Shown: positions 1-6,011, counted from the first letter of the stretch. The stretch: 8,611 bases of DNA from Pleurocapsa sp. MO_226.B13 (GCA_030064795.1 JASJEI010000465.1:1-8611); one strand, 5' to 3'. Numbers and translations are program-made. The notes: generated by a model not told the origin, from the sequence alone.

Positions 1-63
1 CTCGATAATCTCTTCTGCAATTTCTTCGCCAATCTCCTCTGTTACCTCCTCAACAATTTCTTC
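1..63 (-). repeat. 12-bp tandem repeat encoding EE[I/V]x units
   Basis: Read on the minus strand, five full 12-bp units occupy 52-63, 40-51, 28-39, 16-27 and 4-15, and a sixth begins at 1-3. Each encodes Glu-Glu-(Ile/Val)-x, with x being Val, Thr, Gly, Ala or Ile. Glutamate codons switch between GAA and GAG from unit to unit while the amino acids stay constant, which suggests the protein pattern is selected. The array may continue beyond the window. Confidence 0.8.
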
Positions 64-186
64 TGTGTCGTATAGTTCACCCCGATAGGAAAACACTGTT
101 CCAAGGGGAAGAGAAAAATATTGATGATCAATAGGTTGTCCTGGTTCAAATGTAGCTTGGCTAAAATCGGGTAATAAAGTATCCAT
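1..186 (-). CDS. N-terminus of a protein of unknown function with EE[I/V]x repeats; runs off the left edge
   Basis: The frame is open for 62 codons from an ATG at 184-186 to the window edge, so the 3' end is missing. An upstream in-frame stop lies at 217-219, and GGAGAGA sits just upstream of the ATG as a good ribosome binding site; these fix the start. The protein begins MDTLLPDFSQATFEPGQ, continues PIDHQYFSLPLGTVFSYRGE, then changes at about residue 41 into a strongly acidic run of EE[I/V]x units. There is no signal peptide at the N-terminus. The segment around residues 17-38 (PID-x-x-YF-x-L-x-x-GTVF-x-Y-x-GE) resembles, from memory, a stretch found in some large cyanobacterial calcium-binding or RTX-like proteins. 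That is only a resemblance and I assign no function. The reading frame is real with good confidence; the product is unknown. Confidence 0.72.
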   Translation of the reverse strand, partial: MDTLLPDFSQATFEPGQPIDHQYFSLPLGTVFSYRGELYDTEEIVEEVTEEIGEEIAEEIIE

Positions 187-430
187 CTCATCTTCTCTCC
201 AATAGAATTTGATGATTTAGATCTATCTAGAGAAGATCGAGAACTTATCAAGATTTACTTATCGTTACAAATTTTTTGTTAGGGCGATCTTTATGACGCT
301 TAAAGGTATCGCTAGAGAGATCATCACCGACTCCCCTATACTAATATTGGATGAATCTATATTAAAGGCAATAATTGGCATCAGTAAAATTATGTCTTTA
401 GCAATCGCACTAAAAACTAAAAGACAAATA

Positions 431-448
431 CAAAAGCGATCGCTTTTG
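431..448. repeat. 18-bp perfect palindrome centred on HIP1
   Basis: CAAAAGCGATCGCTTTTG is identical to its reverse complement and contains the cyanobacterial HIP1 octamer at 436-443. HIP1 is normally an 8-bp core with freely varying flanks; here five extra bases on each side are also symmetric. It lies 57 bp upstream of the vapB start. It may be chance extension of a HIP1 site or a protein-binding site. Confidence 0.75.
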
Positions 449-465
449 CGTAAAGTCAATCACTC

Positions 466-496
466 AAGATATATACTAAATATATATATTTATCTT
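466..496 (+). promoter_or_regulatory. Candidate vapBC promoter and autoregulatory dyad
   Basis: The 40 bp before vapB are almost pure A/T. A -10-like TATACT lies at 472-477; the best upstream partner, TTGCGT at 446-451, gives a long 20-bp spacer, so the promoter is tentative. An imperfect inverted repeat has outer arms AAGATA (466-471) and TATCTT (491-496), with a perfect inner palindrome AAATATATATATTT at 478-491. VapB-type antitoxins usually bind such dyads over their own promoter. The AT-richness makes chance symmetry easy, so confidence is moderate. Confidence 0.45.
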
Positions 497-504
497 AAAT
501 TATC

Positions 505-735
505 ATGGAAACTGCAAAATTGTTTCAAAATGGTCAAAGTCAAGCCGTGAGGCTGCCAAAAAAATACCGTTTTGAGGGAGAAAAGGTGATTATCAAGCGC
601 GTGGGTAACGCTGTGGTGTTGTTACCTTGCGAAGATTCTTGGGATACGCTTTTTGATAGCCTAGAACAATTTTCCGATGATTTTATGGAAGGCGATCGCG
701 AGCAACCAGAATCTCAAGCAAGAGAAAGTTTTTAA
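505..735 (+). CDS. vapB: VapB-family antitoxin (AbrB/MvpA type)
   Basis: This 76-residue protein would neutralise the adjacent VapC nuclease and repress the operon. Residues 1-43 form the swapped-hairpin AbrB/SpoVT DNA-binding fold, with the family signature NGQSQAVRLPKKYRF at 9-23. The C-terminal half is acidic, and its end, REQPESQARESF, closely matches the C-terminus of Shigella MvpA as I recall it, the segment that binds the toxin. Length is normal for the family. The ATG at 505 starts exactly at the conserved N-terminus although no Shine-Dalgarno sequence precedes it, which is common in cyanobacteria. The stop TAA at 733-735 is immediately followed by the vapC ATG, so the two are certainly one operon and probably translationally coupled. 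A HIP1 site (692-699) lies inside the gene. Confidence 0.92.
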   Translation: METAKLFQNGQSQAVRLPKKYRFEGEKVIIKRVGNAVVLLPCEDSWDTLFDSLEQFSDDFMEGDREQPESQARESF

Positions 736-1137
736 ATGAGGTTTTTACTCGATACCAATATATGTATTTACATTATTAAGCAAAAACCCCCAGAAGTATT
801 GCAGAGATTCAACACTTATCAAATTGGCGATATTGGTATTTCTGCTATTACAGTTGCAGAACTTGAATTTGGGGTTCAAAAAAGTCAGTTTCCTGCTAGA
901 AATCAACAGGCATTAGCGCAATTCCTTTTGCCTTTAACGATAGTAGATTTCGATCGCGCCTCTGCTATTTTGTACGGCGATTTGCGAGCAACTTTAGAAA
1001 AAAAAGGAACACCAATTGGTTCATTAGATACTCTGATTGCTGCTCATGCCCTTAGTTTGCAAGTAACTCTGATTACCAACAACTTGAAAGAGTTTAGTCG
1101 CGTACCAAATTTACAGTTAGATAATTGGGTGAACTAA
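736..1137 (+). CDS. vapC: VapC-family PIN-domain ribonuclease toxin
   Basis: This 133-residue single-domain PIN protein is of the usual VapC length. The acidic metal-binding residues are in place: D6 in LLDTNI, E42 in AELEFG and D98 in GSLDTLIAAHA, followed by the conserved ITNNLKEF at 113-120. The stretch KGTPIGSLDTLIAAHA and the ending near RVPNLQLDNW align well with Shigella MvpT/VapC, which is known to cleave initiator tRNA in the anticodon loop. The same target is plausible here but is inference. No catalytic residue is missing and the frame is intact, so the toxin is probably active and needs the VapB encoded directly upstream. The gene ends in tandem TAA codons (1135-1140) and converges on the response regulator, whose stop lies 8 bp away. 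Confidence 0.93.
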   Translation: MRFLLDTNICIYIIKQKPPEVLQRFNTYQIGDIGISAITVAELEFGVQKSQFPARNQQALAQFLLPLTIVDFDRASAILYGDLRATLEKKGTPIGSLDTLIAAHALSLQVTLITNNLKEFSRVPNLQLDNWVN

Positions 1138-1150
1138 TAACAAAGTTATT
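1136..1150. terminator. Small hairpin between convergent vapC and response-regulator stops
   Basis: AATAAC (1136-1141) and GTTATT (1145-1150) form a 6-bp stem with a 3-nt loop, overlapping the stop codons of both convergent genes. It is symmetric, so it could act in both directions, but the stem is AT-rich and there is no clear T tract. It is at best a weak terminator. Confidence 0.25.
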
Positions 1151-1832
1151 CATTGTGACTTCGCAACCGATAACCCATGCCATAAACCGTTTCAATACAA
1201 TCTTCTGTCATTCCTGCTTCTTTAAGCTTGTGACGTAAATTAGTAATGTGAGTCCTAATAGTACGATCGCCTGCTACGATAACCCGATCCATTTCCCAGA
1301 GTTTATCTAGTATTTCACTGCGACTAAAAACGCGATCGCGGTGGCGCATGAACAACTCTAGAATCATATATTCCTTGGGAGTTAGAGTTAATATCTGGCG
1401 ATCGTAACTAACCTCATTGCTAGCAGGATCGAGACTTAATTTGCCGTAAGTGAGAACAGGTGGTTTGGTTTCGGCACTGCGACGGCATAAAGCCCTAATT
1501 CTAGCAGCCAATTCCTCAATATCGAAGGGTTTAACTAAATAATCATCCGCTCCCGCATCTAAACCGATAATTTTATCGCTGGTGGTATCCTTGGCAGTAA
1601 GCATTAATATTAGAGCGTTGTATCTTGCCTGGCGTAATTGCTTGCAAAGGCTAATGCCATCCAGTTTGGGTAGCATTAAATCCAAAAGAATCAAATCGTA
1701 GTCAATTGCTTGCGTATATTCCCATCCCTCTAAACCATCGGTGGCAATTTCTACTACATGATGCTGGTGTCTCAAATCTTCCGCTAAAGGTTTGGCAATG
1801 CGATCGTCATCTTCCACAATTAAAATTCTCAT
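1146..1832 (-). CDS. OmpR/PhoB-family response regulator
   Basis: This 228-residue two-domain transcription factor is of standard length. The receiver domain (1-120) has the acidic pocket D8/D9, phosphoacceptor D51 in LILLDLMLPKLDG, T79 in LMLTAKD and K101 in YLVKPF. The winged-helix DNA-binding domain (about 127-225) contains LTPKEYMILELFM and the recognition region near RTIRTHITNLRHKL, ending ETVYGMGYRLR. All phosphotransfer residues are intact. Cyanobacteria have many such regulators and I cannot assign this one to a named system. No histidine kinase is adjacent: downstream is vapC and upstream, 34 bp away on the same strand, is the metallophosphoesterase. It may therefore be partnered by a kinase elsewhere and co-transcribed with the phosphatase. 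An AGTAGG just before the ATG is a plausible ribosome binding site. Confidence 0.93.
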   Translation of the reverse strand: MRILIVEDDDRIAKPLAEDLRHQHHVVEIATDGLEGWEYTQAIDYDLILLDLMLPKLDGISLCKQLRQARYNALILMLTAKDTTSDKIIGLDAGADDYLVKPFDIEELAARIRALCRRSAETKPPVLTYGKLSLDPASNEVSYDRQILTLTPKEYMILELFMRHRDRVFSRSEILDKLWEMDRVIVAGDRTIRTHITNLRHKLKEAGMTEDCIETVYGMGYRLRSHNE

Positions 1833-1843
1833 CCTACTCTAAC

Positions 1844-1855
1844 CGAGATATCTCG
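1844..1855. repeat. 12-bp perfect palindrome upstream of the response regulator
   Basis: CGAGATATCTCG lies in the 34-bp gap between the metallophosphoesterase stop and the response-regulator start, 12 bp from that start. It could be an operator, a small mRNA hairpin tuning translation of the downstream gene, or chance. Confidence 0.4.
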
Positions 1856-1866
1856 AACCCCCTAAG

Positions 1867-2760
1867 TTAAATATAGGCAATCTCTCCGCGATCGAATACT
1901 TTGCCATCTGTACCTATACCAAGTATTTCCAGACGTTTAGTATAAACTTCAACTACAGCAAAACTTAACCTGGAAACTGAATATGCCGTCCAATCAGATT
2001 TTCCTACCGAACGAAGTTTAGCACCAGCACCGCTAGTTAAATAAGTCGTTCCCTTAATCGATCTACTCCTTTCATAATAATGTTCGTGTCCGTTAATATA
2101 TAGCTGCACTCCATACTGGGAAAATAGCGGAGTTAACCGTTCCACCAATTCTGTATTTATGCCATATTTGCCCGAAGAATAAATTTGATGGTGTCCGAAA
2201 ACAATTTTCCAAGGCTGTCTAGTTGAAGCTAATTCTCTTTTCAACCAAGATAATTGTTCTTGCCAGGGTGCTTCAGGATTGGTATCGAGGGCAAAAAATC
2301 GTACATTCTTCCGATCGAAACTATAGTATCTTCCCTGCATATTGAAAGGCTCATAGGCAAGTTGATCTGCACCGTTATTAGTTTCAATATCGTGATTGCC
2401 CAAGACAGCCTGAAATTTAACTTTTTGTTCTAAGAGGCTCTGATAGGGTAACTCAAAGGTAGCCTCAATCTTCTCAATTTCTCCATGTTCGTAAATGTTA
2501 TCTCCTACTAAGAGAACCAAAGAAAAAGGATTAATTTGAGAGTAACAACCTATGGTTCTAGCTACTCTATATTGTGTTTTACTAGCTGTTCCTACATCTC
2601 CTAAAACCGCAAAACGTAATTGAGGAGATGCATTTAGGGGAAAGATCGTGGGACAATTATTGTAGGTTAGAGGAAATTGCCAAGATAAATAACGATGACT
2701 ACCAAGGGCTAATCCCAAACCGCTCATTGTAGCTAATGACAATAATTTGCGTCGCTTCAT
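1867..2760 (-). CDS. Purple (tartrate-resistant) acid phosphatase-like metallophosphoesterase, predicted Tat-exported
   Basis: This 297-residue calcineurin-like phosphoesterase is close to the small mammalian/bacterial purple acid phosphatases. The two-metal-site ligands are all visible: D55 (GDVG), D87 and Y90 (GDNIYEHG), N122 (GNHD), H190 (GHH), and H225 and H227 (NGHEHYYER). The tyrosine is the ligand that gives purple acid phosphatases their iron(III) colour, which favours this subfamily over generic phosphodiesterases. Residues 1-20 (MKRRKLLSLATMSGLGLALG) read as a twin-arginine signal with a hydrophobic stretch, so the enzyme should act in the periplasm on phosphomonoesters. The true substrate is unknown. 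It is upstream of, and probably co-transcribed with, the response regulator. No Pho box was recognised in the 98 bp before it. The ATG gives a complete signal peptide; the ribosome binding site is weak. Confidence 0.88.
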   Translation of the reverse strand: MKRRKLLSLATMSGLGLALGSHRYLSWQFPLTYNNCPTIFPLNASPQLRFAVLGDVGTASKTQYRVARTIGCYSQINPFSLVLLVGDNIYEHGEIEKIEATFELPYQSLLEQKVKFQAVLGNHDIETNNGADQLAYEPFNMQGRYYSFDRKNVRFFALDTNPEAPWQEQLSWLKRELASTRQPWKIVFGHHQIYSSGKYGINTELVERLTPLFSQYGVQLYINGHEHYYERSRSIKGTTYLTSGAGAKLRSVGKSDWTAYSVSRLSFAVVEVYTKRLEILGIGTDGKVFDRGEIAYI

Positions 2761-2858
2761 ATCCTGACGTGCCAGTTATCTTTTGTACCCCTGAAGCTTA
2801 GACAGGAAAGATCCAGAACTTGACAAGATAGGATTAAAGCTAAGTTAAAAGTATTAAA

Positions 2859-4448
2859 TTAAAAAGCAAAAGTAGTGCGAATTGCGCCGATAATTAAATC
2901 ATCTTCTAAATTGCTATTATCTGGTGCGGTAATCCAAATTATCCCAGGAGTAATTGCTAGATTATCCGAGAGGCGATATTGATAAAAGGCTTCTAGGTGC
3001 AGGGACATATTTTCATCTTCTCCTAAAGTATCGATACTAGAACTTGTCACCCAAGGTTCAGCACCAATTACTATCCCGCCTAAATTTCCTTCTTTAGCCA
3101 AGTCGGGGAAAGCTAAAGAAACCGCCCAATTCCAAACGTCCTGCGTTCCTGGATCTATTTCCCCTGAAAGAGTAGAGAGAGTAGTAACTTTTGATAATCC
3201 ACCCCACCCGCCGACAACTATAAAATCGCTCAACTCAGAGGAAAACTCTACACCATAAGAATCGCTTACTGTAGAAACTGCCTCGCCAAATTCATCTTCG
3301 GTAAAAGACTGTAGGTTAGCTAAGTCGCTACCCGTATCAGTATCGCTGAGATCGCGACTATGGATATAAGTAAAAGCCCAATCCAGGCGATCGCTGGGGC
3401 TGATAATTGCTTGAGCAACTGCACCATAAGGCGCATTAAAGATCCCGCCATCAGTAGGATTGTTAGCAGCAGCAGCCAGATATCCCGCACTCAGTTCGAT
3501 AGTTTCCCCTATCTCATAAACAATTCCTATTCCCGCATCTTTGGCAGTTTCATAGATCGGATTTAACCCCCCAAAGTTGGAAATTGCCCCATCTCCCCCA
3601 TTATCTCCCTCAAGAAAATTAATCGTTTCGGCAATATCATCCGCAGCTAAACCCGTCGCGCCAATGATTATTTCTAGGTTATCTCCCACAGGAAAAGTAT
3701 AGGCAATTAGATCTAATTCCAAATCGTTATCGTTTGAACCGCTAAAAGCAAGTTCTCCCTGAAAAGTATCGGTAACGTCCGCTAGATCTGGTAAATTAGC
3801 AGCTTCTAATTCAATGGATAATTCGTCTTCACCTATAAAGCTGGTGGCAAATTCTAAGGTTACTTGGTTTCCCAAAAAGAGTACGCGATCTATTTCCTTC
3901 TCGCCATCATCAGTTGAACCAGTTAGAATACTTCCCAGTCCGAAAACAACTTCCCCTGTTAGTTTGGTGGTAGTGGAAAATTGACTATATTCTAATATTG
4001 CTATTCTGCTTTCAGCTTCTTCTTCTCTGCCTGCAAAAGTGGCTAATTTAGATTCCGTATTATCTTCCCTGATAATTGTGTCTAAATCTTCTGTCGATTT
4101 CCCGAATTTCTCATATACGAAACCCTCAATTGTTTCCAAACAAGCATTCAATCCCCCAGCAAACTCATAACGAGTCACAGTGTTCTCTCCCCGAAAAGTT
4201 CCATCAGGAAACCCTTTCATGCAGCCATATCTCTCTGCCAAGTTGCGAATTGCTTCATAACTCCAGTCATGAGGAGAAATATCTCTCAATTGTTTAACTT
4301 GAGTAATAGTTTCGGTAGAAATGCGATCGCTGTTTTGAACGATCTTTTCTATATTTGTTTGAGCGCGTACAGTAGTTGAAAAGCTAAATATTGTAGTACC
4401 AACTACTGATGATATTACTAAATATATTCGTTTCAATTTGACAGGCAT
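2859..4448 (-). CDS. SLH-domain iron-uptake porin (OprB family)
   Basis: This is an outer-membrane porin of the cyanobacterial SLH plus OprB type, whose Synechocystis members have been implicated in inorganic iron passage. From the ATG at 4448 it has 529 residues. Residues 1-29 are a signal peptide ending VRA before QTNIEK. An SLH domain at about 52-107 (DISPHDWSYEAIRNLAERYG, then GFPDGTFRGENTVTRYEFA) would tether it to the cell wall. A short coiled coil near 138-154 precedes the hallmark QFSTTTKLTGEVVFGLG, which opens the barrel. The barrel ends in a terminal phenylalanine (IRTTFAF), the usual assembly signal. An in-frame TTG at 4463 would add five residues and has an AGG four bases upstream. 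I prefer ATG because it gives a conventional signal peptide. The gene is divergent from futA, which supports a role in iron. A HIP1 site lies at 4323-4330. Confidence 0.9.
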   Translation of the reverse strand: MPVKLKRIYLVISSVVGTTIFSFSTTVRAQTNIEKIVQNSDRISTETITQVKQLRDISPHDWSYEAIRNLAERYGCMKGFPDGTFRGENTVTRYEFAGGLNACLETIEGFVYEKFGKSTEDLDTIIREDNTESKLATFAGREEEAESRIAILEYSQFSTTTKLTGEVVFGLGSILTGSTDDGEKEIDRVLFLGNQVTLEFATSFIGEDELSIELEAANLPDLADVTDTFQGELAFSGSNDNDLELDLIAYTFPVGDNLEIIIGATGLAADDIAETINFLEGDNGGDGAISNFGGLNPIYETAKDAGIGIVYEIGETIELSAGYLAAAANNPTDGGIFNAPYGAVAQAIISPSDRLDWAFTYIHSRDLSDTDTGSDLANLQSFTEDEFGEAVSTVSDSYGVEFSSELSDFIVVGGWGGLSKVTTLSTLSGEIDPGTQDVWNWAVSLAFPDLAKEGNLGGIVIGAEPWVTSSSIDTLGEDENMSLHLEAFYQYRLSDNLAITPGIIWITAPDNSNLEDDLIIGAIRTTFAF

Positions 4449-4612
4449 TTTCAAGGGTTTCAATATGCCTAAAAACAGTTTTTCTTTCCTATTATCTAAT
4501 AGAATGCATTAAAACACCGATTGTCGAAGTAAAGTTACCTCTAGCACTAGAAAAGTTAGCAGTTTTCATAAATAATTGCCAATCTAACGAAGTCTGCAGA
4601 AGCGATCGCTCG

Positions 4613-4641
4613 TTACTAGCATCGCATCTATTTTTTGTCAA
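4613..4641 (-). promoter_or_regulatory. Candidate porin promoter
   Basis: On the minus strand a perfect TTGACA (4636-4641) is followed after 17 bp by TAGTAA (4613-4618), preceded by the extended -10 motif TGC. The -10 is only a 3/6 match. It would give a leader of about 155 nt before the porin ATG. It is the best -35 on this strand in the gap, but it is unproven. Confidence 0.35.
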
Positions 4642-4775
4642 ATAATTGAAAATATTTTTCACCAAATTCAGCATATCTCAAGAACAATATCATATTTAAG
4701 ACAATTTACTTAAAAAATATTTATTCTAATCCAGAAATTGATTATTTTTAATAATGTCGCTCTGTTTTTTGTGGC

Positions 4776-4844
4776 AATTCTCAATCATAGGACGAAGAAA
4801 ATACGCTAGTTGTAATAAAATTACCAACTAGTTTATTGAGAATT
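4776..4844. repeat. Inverted repeat AATTCTCAAT ... ATTGAGAATT
   Basis: Ten-base perfect arms at 4776-4785 and 4835-4844 are separated by 49 bp. The right arm contains the futA -35 (TTGAGA) and the left half of the Fur-like site. The left arm therefore carries a second TGAGAAT half-site in opposite orientation. Two operator half-sites spaced this way could support cooperative or looped binding, or be coincidental in AT-rich DNA. Confidence 0.5.
4806..4831. repeat. Stem-loop dyad CTAGTTG ... CAACTAG
   Basis: Arms CTAGTTG (4806-4812) and CAACTAG (4825-4831) are perfect complements. The stem continues with TAA (4813-4815) and TTA (4821-4823) around a single bulged C at 4824, with a TAAAA loop. 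It ends four bases before the futA -35, so it is not in the transcript from the predicted promoter. It is more likely a DNA operator, a terminator-like relic, or an RNA element of a longer upstream transcript. Confidence 0.55.
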
Positions 4845-4864
4845 AGTAGCAAAAAGAGTATGAT
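4836..4864 (+). promoter_or_regulatory. futA sigma70-type promoter
   Basis: TTGAGA (4836-4841, 5/6 to TTGACA) and TATGAT (4859-4864, 5/6 to TATAAT) are separated by exactly 17 bp. Transcription would begin near 4871, giving a 5' leader of about 37 nt before the futA ATG. This is the best promoter in the window. Confidence 0.7.
4837..4851 (+). promoter_or_regulatory. Putative Fur box overlapping the futA -35
   Basis: TGAGAAT-T-AGTAGCA matches the 7-1-7 Fur consensus TGATAAT-N-ATTATCA at 11 of 14 positions (6/7 left, 5/7 right). It covers most of the -35 hexamer and the start of the spacer, the expected place for an iron-dependent repressor to block RNA polymerase. futA-type genes are iron-repressed in other cyanobacteria, so the context agrees with the motif. 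Confidence 0.5.
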
Positions 4865-4907
4865 GATATTTCTAAAAAGTATTTTATTTTGCAGATAAGC
4901 AATTGTT

Positions 4908-5990
4908 ATGAATTTTATGGTTAATCGGATAAATAAATTTTCTCGACGCTTTTTTATCGCGATCGCTACTACAGCTTTGGTAGTAGCTTGCAGTCAATCT
5001 TCCGAACCAGAGGCGACTAATATTACTAATACGGAAAATAGGGAAAAAATCGGCGGACAAGTAAATATCTATTCTTCCCGTCACTACAATACCGACGACC
5101 AACTCTATGATGGCTTTACCGAGCAAACGGGAATCGAGGTCAATTTAATTGAAGGAAAAGCAGATGAGTTGATTGAAAGAATCAAAACTGAAGGTGCTAA
5201 TAGTCCCGCAGATATTTTGATTACCGTAGATGCAGGAAGACTATGGCGTGCAGACCAAGCTGGTATTTTTGCAGCAGTAGAATCTGAGATCTTAACTGAA
5301 AAGATTCCCGCTCATCTGCGTCATCCAGAAAATCTTTGGTTTGGCTATAGTAAACGAGCTAGGGTAATTATGTATAACAAAGATCGGGTCAACCCAGAAG
5401 ATATCGCTACCTATGAAGATTTAACCGCTCCTAAGTGGGAGGGTAAAGTTTTGATGCGTTCTTCTGGTAATATCTACAACCAGTCTTTAATAGCAGGAAT
5501 GATTGAAGAAAAAGGAGAAGAGGCAACAGCAGAATGGATTCAAGGACTGGTAGGTAATTTGGCACGTCCTCCCCAAAGTAACGATACGGGGAACATTGAA
5601 GCAGTGGCAGCGGGAATTGGAGATTTAACCATCGCTAATACTTATTATTTAGCTAGATACGAAGACCAGCCAGAAGTATACGATAAAATTGGGGTATTGT
5701 TTCCCAATCAAGACGATCGCGGTACGCACGTCAATATCAGCGGTGCGGGAATGCTGAAAAATGCTCCCAACAGAGAACAGGCGATCGCTTTTTTAGAATA
5801 TTTAGCCAGTCCTGAAGCGCAAGAATTTTTTGCCTTGGGTAATAATGAATATCCCGTAGTGGAAGGAACACCAGTAAACCCCGTGGTAGAAAGTTTTGGC
5901 GAGTTTGAAGAAGATACTGTTAATGTTTCTGCTTACGGCAAAAACAACGCAGATGCGGTTAAAATTATGGATCGCTCTGGATGGAAGTAG
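4908..5990 (+). CDS. futA: FutA-type Fe(III) ABC-transporter substrate-binding protein, predicted Tat lipoprotein
   Basis: This 360-residue periplasmic binding protein captures ferric iron for a FutB/FutC ABC transporter, which is not in this window. The ligand residues of the Synechocystis FutA fold are present: H59 and Y60 in YSSRHYNTD, Y190 in GNIYNQSL, and Y246-Y247 in NTYYLAR. Spacing matches the family exactly, about five residues shifted from FutA1. The N-terminus holds a twin-arginine motif SRRFFI (12-17), a hydrophobic segment and a lipobox VVAC with C28 as the lipidation site, so it is probably exported folded and anchored in the membrane. The ATG at 4908 is used; an in-frame ATG at 4917 would still keep the signal. 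No strong ribosome binding site is seen. It is divergent from the iron porin, follows a Fur-like promoter, and lies 21 bp before the amidase gene. Confidence 0.93.
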   Translation: MNFMVNRINKFSRRFFIAIATTALVVACSQSSEPEATNITNTENREKIGGQVNIYSSRHYNTDDQLYDGFTEQTGIEVNLIEGKADELIERIKTEGANSPADILITVDAGRLWRADQAGIFAAVESEILTEKIPAHLRHPENLWFGYSKRARVIMYNKDRVNPEDIATYEDLTAPKWEGKVLMRSSGNIYNQSLIAGMIEEKGEEATAEWIQGLVGNLARPPQSNDTGNIEAVAAGIGDLTIANTYYLARYEDQPEVYDKIGVLFPNQDDRGTHVNISGAGMLKNAPNREQAIAFLEYLASPEAQEFFALGNNEYPVVEGTPVNPVVESFGEFEEDTVNVSAYGKNNADAVKIMDRSGWK

Positions 5991-5999
5991 ATCGATCTA
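5988..5999. repeat. 12-bp palindrome overlapping the futA stop codon
   Basis: TAGATCGATCTA is a perfect palindrome whose first three bases are the futA stop. It ends 12 bp before the amidase ATG. It may fold into a short hairpin in the futA-amidase mRNA, separating stability or translation of the two genes, but it lacks a T tract and is not a convincing terminator. Confidence 0.4.
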
Positions 6000-6011
6000 T
6001 AAAGTAAACAA

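Larger units (their letters stand above)
187..504. other. Divergent intergenic region between the left-edge gene and vapBC
   Basis: This 318-bp stretch separates two divergently transcribed genes and holds no convincing gene. The open frames crossing it lack a ribosome binding site and family-like sequence. For the left gene, a possible minus-strand promoter is TTGATA (246-251) with a weak TAGATA-like -10 near 224-229. The right part carries a HIP1-centred 18-bp palindrome and the vapBC promoter and dyad, listed separately. Nothing else is recognisable between about 260 and 430. Confidence 0.6.
4449..4907. other. Divergent porin/futA intergenic region
   Basis: This 459-bp AT-rich stretch separates the porin and the iron-binding protein gene. 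The futA half holds a strong promoter, a Fur-like site, a stem-loop dyad and an inverted repeat, all listed separately. The porin half has a candidate minus-strand promoter, a HIP1 site at 4602-4609 and a GATAAT-like minus-strand element at 4491-4496. A 60-codon minus-strand frame at 4492-4674 crosses it, but its composition looks noncoding, so the region is best read as a leader plus regulatory DNA. Confidence 0.6.

Noticed and set aside
265..550. Open frames on both strands between the left-edge gene and vapB (265-459 minus, 293-550 plus).
   Set aside because: They overlap each other and vapB, lack ribosome binding sites, and their sequence reads like translated HIP1-containing intergenic DNA.
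4492..4674. A 60-codon minus-strand frame upstream of the porin.
   Set aside because: Its middle is a translated HIP1 site (ERSLLQ), there is no recognisable family, and it lies in a likely leader. Only a weak GAG precedes the ATG. A leader peptide is possible but unsupported.
4776..4785. The minus-strand TTGAGA here as a -35 for the porin.
   Set aside because: No acceptable -10 lies 15-19 bp downstream on that strand.
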